The notes below the pieces were generated by a model. It saw only the letters and a list, made by a program, of their open reading frames with translations, was not told the DNA's origin and made no database searches. From NCBI GenBank assembly GCA_009663005.1, contig CM018906.1, forward strand, positions 21,838,236-21,848,235: a stretch of DNA of 10,000 nt, written 5' to 3'. This document shows, in pieces, positions 7,391-10,000 of the stretch. Source of the DNA: Actinidia chinensis (taxonomy: Eukaryota > Streptophyta > Magnoliopsida > Ericales > Actinidiaceae). Positions within the stretch are counted from its first letter, which is position 1. Each line of letters opens with the position of its first letter. The position numbers were made by a program, and so were the translations under genes.

Positions 7391-7447
7391 CATAATCTTT
7401 TCCACTAGATGCACGTCAAGGACAAGGTAATGTAGCATGAATAATAT

Positions 7448-7487
<40 letters not shown>

Positions 7488-7725
7488 CGTTGTAAATTAG
7501 GATTGCCAACGATTATGCATCCTAGCCTTATAAATTGCAATGGTTGAATAATAGGGTGAGTTGAGGGTGACTAAACAAGGTTAGTGGCGTTCCGAATCGG
7601 TAAATATGAAGATGAAGTTCTATGTTGATGTAGTACCGATGCAGCTGGGCAATTATTGTTAGGGAAGGACATGGCAGTTCGTAGGAGGGATGAAGCATGA
7701 TGGGTCACCGAATAAATATTTTTTG
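7370..7725 (+). pseudogene. E2 aspartic protease pseudogene
   Basis: The retropepsin-type protease cuts the Gag-Pol polyprotein. The active-site block reads F-D-G-G-S-C-T-N-V-A-S-T (7447-7482), with the catalytic Asp codon at 7450-7452. DGGS rather than DTGA/DSGA is a known variant in some plant Ty3/gypsy lineages. Downstream, in shifted frames, are LGLPTIMHP (about 7498-7525), TKQ, a GKYEDEVL block (about 7600-7620), VVPMQLG (about 7630-7652) and GR(T)WQF near 7665-7680. A stop (TAG) follows the active-site segment at 7498-7500 in its own frame. The minus-strand 159-codon open frame over 7061-7540 is antisense to this and to gag. Confidence 0.82.
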
Positions 7726-7739
7726 TAATTAATCAACGA

Positions 7740-8030
7740 CTATAACCCTTATAAACCTTTTAGCCCGAAACAAGTTCATGAGATCCCAAGTGAGGGGTTA
7801 CAAAAAAAGAGTGAACAAAAAAAGAGTGAAAAATAAGCGAGAAGAGAGGCCGAGGAAAAAAAGAGAGAAAAGGCAATTATAGAAATCCGGCCATTGAGGT
7901 AAAAATAGGAGAAAAACAAAAAAAATTTTACGCAAAAGCCAAAGAAATTCAAGAGAGCAATGTTTCAAGGTCAAGCCAATGATACCTCTTGTACAAGGAG
8001 GCATTTATTAAACCACTAACGGATTGACTC
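7740..8030 (+). pseudogene. E2 protease-RT linker, Lys/Glu-rich, decayed
   Basis: After a P-K-Q-V-H-E block (about 7769-7786), the sequence from 7800 to 7875 encodes KKSEQKKSEK, a stop, then REAEEKKREKAI in a nearby frame. It is a highly charged stretch that would be flexible or coiled-coil. It continues with K-N-(K)-NFYAKAKEIQES (about 7914-7955). Such charged spacers between protease and RT occur in some plant Ty3/gypsy polyproteins. No catalytic function is expected. A 68-codon Phe/Leu-rich minus-strand frame at 7798-8004 is its antisense shadow. Confidence 0.6.
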
Positions 8031-8039
8031 TGTAACCTA

Positions 8040-8833
8040 GTTTTGTTGTATCTCTGTTGCAGGAATTTGAGGACGTGCTTCCGATGAGATGCCGCAATGG
8101 TTGGCCAGTCCCATTCTGAGGATCGAGCCTCAGAATTAAATTTGGTATCCCGGGCGCTTCTATTCCAAACCAGACCACTTATAGGAGTAACCCCGACGAG
8201 ACGATAGGAGCTTCAAAGGCAGTTAGTGAATTGTTAGAAAGGGGTATGTTAGGAAAGCGTGAGTCCATGTGGCGGTTCAAGCATTTGTAGTTTCCCTAGG
8301 AAGGATGGGACATGAAGGATATGTGCGTTGATGCCGAGCTACATAAATAATATAACGGTAAAGTATCGTCATCCTATTCCTCGGTAGATGATATGCTAGA
8401 TGCATTGCATGGTTCTTGTGTATTTTCTAAAATTGACTTGAAAAAGGGGATATCATCAATCGGAATGAAAGAAGGCGGATGAGTAGAAAACTGCATTCAC
8501 ACCTAAATATGGATTGTACGAGTTCGTTAGTAATGCCATTGGTCTAACTAAGCTGCCGAAGTACTTTCATGCGTTTAATGAATCATATTTTGCGTAACAT
8601 TTATAGGAAATGTGTTTTTATTATATGTGAGAGACATCCTCATATATAGTAAAAAAACTTGGGGATGAGCCGGTCACAACATTTAAAATCTGTTTTAGAT
8701 GTGCTTAGACAAGAAAAGTTATTGCTAATCTGAAGAAAGTGTACCTTGGTACTGATAATCGGTGTTTCTAGGCTTGTGTGAGGTGCGCCGGGCCTACGAT
8801 GTTGATTGAAGAGAAGATACGTGTCATCCAAGA
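8040..8833 (+). pseudogene. E2 reverse transcriptase pseudogene
   Basis: The RT domain copies the element's RNA into DNA. It begins with LLQEFEDVLP (about 8052-8082), then IPGASIPNQTTYR-like (about 8150-8183), ELLERG (about 8227-8245), KYRHPIPR (about 8361-8384) and DDMLDALHGSCVFSKIDLKKG (8387-8449), in which Asp codon 8435-8437 is the first catalytic carboxylate. Next are TPKYGLYEFV (8499-8528) and a frameshifted MPxGLT (about 8532-8550). The catalytic box reads Y-V-R-D-I-L-I-Y-S (8624-8650), where the family has Y-x-D-D, so one of the two paired Asp residues is Arg. After it come LRQEKLLANLKK (about 8702-8740) and GTD. Multiple stops and frameshifts make it non-functional. Confidence 0.9.
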
Positions 8834-9470
8834 ATGACGAGTCCTACAACTGTTGGTAATGTGATGAGGAGTTTTCATGGACTTGCTGTTTCTACTGACG
8901 GTTTTGTGAGAGGATTTCAGGCAACTTTAGTCGCACTACTTACGGAAGTAACAAGAAACACGTGGTTAAGTGAGGGCGACGAAACAAGAAAGGTTATTCA
9001 ATGGTCAAGCAAAAGTGCGGACCAGCCTCCTTTATTATCTTTGGCCAATTTTGTTTACAATATTTGAAACCCCCCCAACCTGACACCCACCTGTGAGCTC
9101 AGGTATGGGTATAGGCGCAGTTTTAATGAACAGACCGCGCACGCCCCCACCAACCCACGACCAATAGCTTAATTCAGTGAGAAACTAAGTGGGGGGTAAT
9201 CTAAACTACCCGACTTAGATAAGGAGTTGGATGCATTGTTAGGGCGTGGAGGACATGGCGTCACTACCTATGGCATAGGGAATTCGTGATCCCTTACAGA
9301 TCATGAGTCCTTGAAACATTTAAGGGCCAACTAAACTGAAACAAAAGACAGGCCCGATGGATGGAGTTCATCGAGACATTTCCGTACGTTATCCGATACA
9401 AAGCAAGGTAAGGAAAACGTTCGTTGACAATGCACTTCGCGAAGGTACGTATTGCTTTCAACTCTTGATG
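8834..9470 (+). pseudogene. E2 RT connection / RNase H pseudogene
   Basis: RNase H removes the RNA strand during reverse transcription. An open stretch of 77 codons (8834-9067) preserves SPTTVGNV, RSFHGLA, FVRGF, TLVALLTEV and PPLLSLANFV, the RT thumb/connection that leads into RNase H. The first RNase H carboxylate region is broken: TGTGAGCTCAGG (9090-9101) stands where Cys-Asp-Ala-Ser would be coded. Downstream are IGAVLMN (about 9112-9132), PIAxFSEKLSG (about 9164-9192), DKELDALL (9218-9241, with the conserved Glu at 9224-9226), TDHESLKHL (9296-9322, the conserved Asp at 9299-9301), RWMEFIETFPYVIRYK-like (about 9357-9403) and QGKENV (about 9404-9421). Two C-rich insertions (about 9068-9090 and 9136-9160) interrupt the domain. 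Confidence 0.87.
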
Positions 9471-9559
9471 CTAAATTACTTGGTTTTGCGCAAATTAGGA
9501 ATTATATGAAACAGATCAGATTTTGTGAAGAATATAATGGAGGAGAAGAGAAGTCTGCA

Positions 9560-10000
9560 AATGGCAAGGTATTTTAGCATGAGGATTTCTTATTTCGTGT
9601 GAGAACAAATTATGCGTGCCTAATTGCTCGTGAGAGAATTGCTGGTTAGAGAATCCCATGGTGGAAGGCTTTGAGGGGACATTTTGGAATTGCCAAGACT
9701 TTAGCTATTTTGCAGGAATATTTTATTGGCCACATATGAAACGAGACATGAGAGGATTTGTGGGACGAGGTATCACAGTAAGCAAGCTAAGTCTCGAGTG
9801 AGCATCACGGTTTGTATATTCCTCTTCCTATTCCTGTGGAGCATGGATGATATTTCAAGATTTTGTGTGGGTTTTTTTACCTAGGTCTACCGTGAGAAAG
9901 ATTCAGTTTTTGTTGTTGTGGCAGATTTTCACAAAATGGGGCACATTTTATTTATGTCACAAAACTGATGATGTTCACATGTTGCCCAGAGCTGTCTTTA
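9560..10000 (+). pseudogene. E2 integrase pseudogene, truncated by window edge
   Basis: Integrase inserts the element DNA into the host genome. The N-terminal zinc-binding (HHCC) part is visible: the first His codon at 9657-9659 (S-H-G-G), then GHFGIAKTLAILQEYF (about 9677-9724; second His at 9680-9682), WPHMKRDM (9727-9750), then a Cys region around 9756-9785 in which at least two of the conserved Cys codons are lost to small changes. KQAKSR follows at about 9783-9800. The catalytic core starts near 9855; its first Asp codon (probably 9859-9861) is next to a 2-base deletion. LGLP (9881-9892) and DSVFVVVADFHKMGHI (9900-9947) follow. The remaining core Asp and Glu, the C-terminal domain and any chromodomain are beyond the right edge. 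Confidence 0.88.

Larger units (their letters stand above)
4894..10000 (+). mobile_element. E2: degenerate Ty3/gypsy LTR retrotransposon, plus strand, right end missing
   Basis: E2 has a 5' LTR with TG...CA ends, a tRNA-iMet primer-binding site two bases after it, a leader, and decayed gag, protease, RT, RNase H and integrase in that order. RT before integrase separates Ty3/gypsy from Ty1/copia elements. The LTR size, the start TGATGAGGACATGG, the DGGS-type protease site and the Lys/Glu-rich linker before RT suggest a small plant chromovirus-like element, perhaps of the Reina or Galadriel type. The clade is uncertain because the chromodomain region is not in the window. Stops and frameshifts occur in every domain. 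It inserted into the E1 5' LTR. Confidence 0.9.

Noticed and set aside
7061..7540. The longest open frame in the window (159 codons, minus strand)
   Set aside because: It lies antisense to decayed gag and protease of E2, whose motifs (KIEQ, SQCPN, DGGS) are on the plus strand. No recognisable domain; chance openness.

Overview
The window is AT-rich repetitive DNA from a flowering plant, probably a eudicot. Three things point there: two LTR retrotransposons whose primer-binding sites match plant initiator-methionine tRNA, a degenerate spliceosomal U6 snRNA copy, and decayed Ty3/gypsy protein domains. I find no intact protein-coding gene. The species cannot be named from the sequence.

Layout. 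Element E1 lies on the minus strand and fills about 1-4893. Read 5'->3' on the minus strand, it has a long 5' LTR (4893 down to 2342, interrupted), a primer-binding site (2338-2328), a short internal region (2341-657, about 1.7 kb) with no recognisable gag or pol, a polypurine tract (about 669-657), and the start of the 3' LTR (656-1), which runs off the left edge. E1 looks like a long-LTR, non-autonomous (LARD-like) relative of Ty3/gypsy elements whose LTRs begin TGTAAC. Its internal region carries a U6 snRNA pseudogene (1554-1655) in the same orientation as the element. Its LTR contains a 63-bp tandem repeat, a 27-bp tandem repeat, a 150-bp pyrimidine tract and a perfect hairpin.

Element E2 lies on the plus strand from 4894 to the right edge. 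It inserted into the 5' LTR of E1: the E1 sequence stops at ACAAA (4889-4893), exactly where the E2 LTR starts with TGATGAGG. E2 has a 732-bp 5' LTR (4894-5625), a near-perfect tRNA-Met primer-binding site (5628-5640), a 0.5-kb leader, and the order gag - protease - reverse transcriptase - RNase H - integrase, which defines Ty3/gypsy (Metaviridae-type) elements. All domains are broken by stops and frameshifts; the RT active site reads YVRD in place of Y-x-D-D, and RNase H holds two C-rich insertions. The window ends inside the integrase core, so any chromodomain, the 3' LTR and the rest of the E1 LTR lie to the right.

History. E1 inserted first, its LTRs diverged, and E2 then nested within it and decayed. 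Neither can now encode its own machinery. The least ordinary feature is the U6 copy inside a non-autonomous LTR element.
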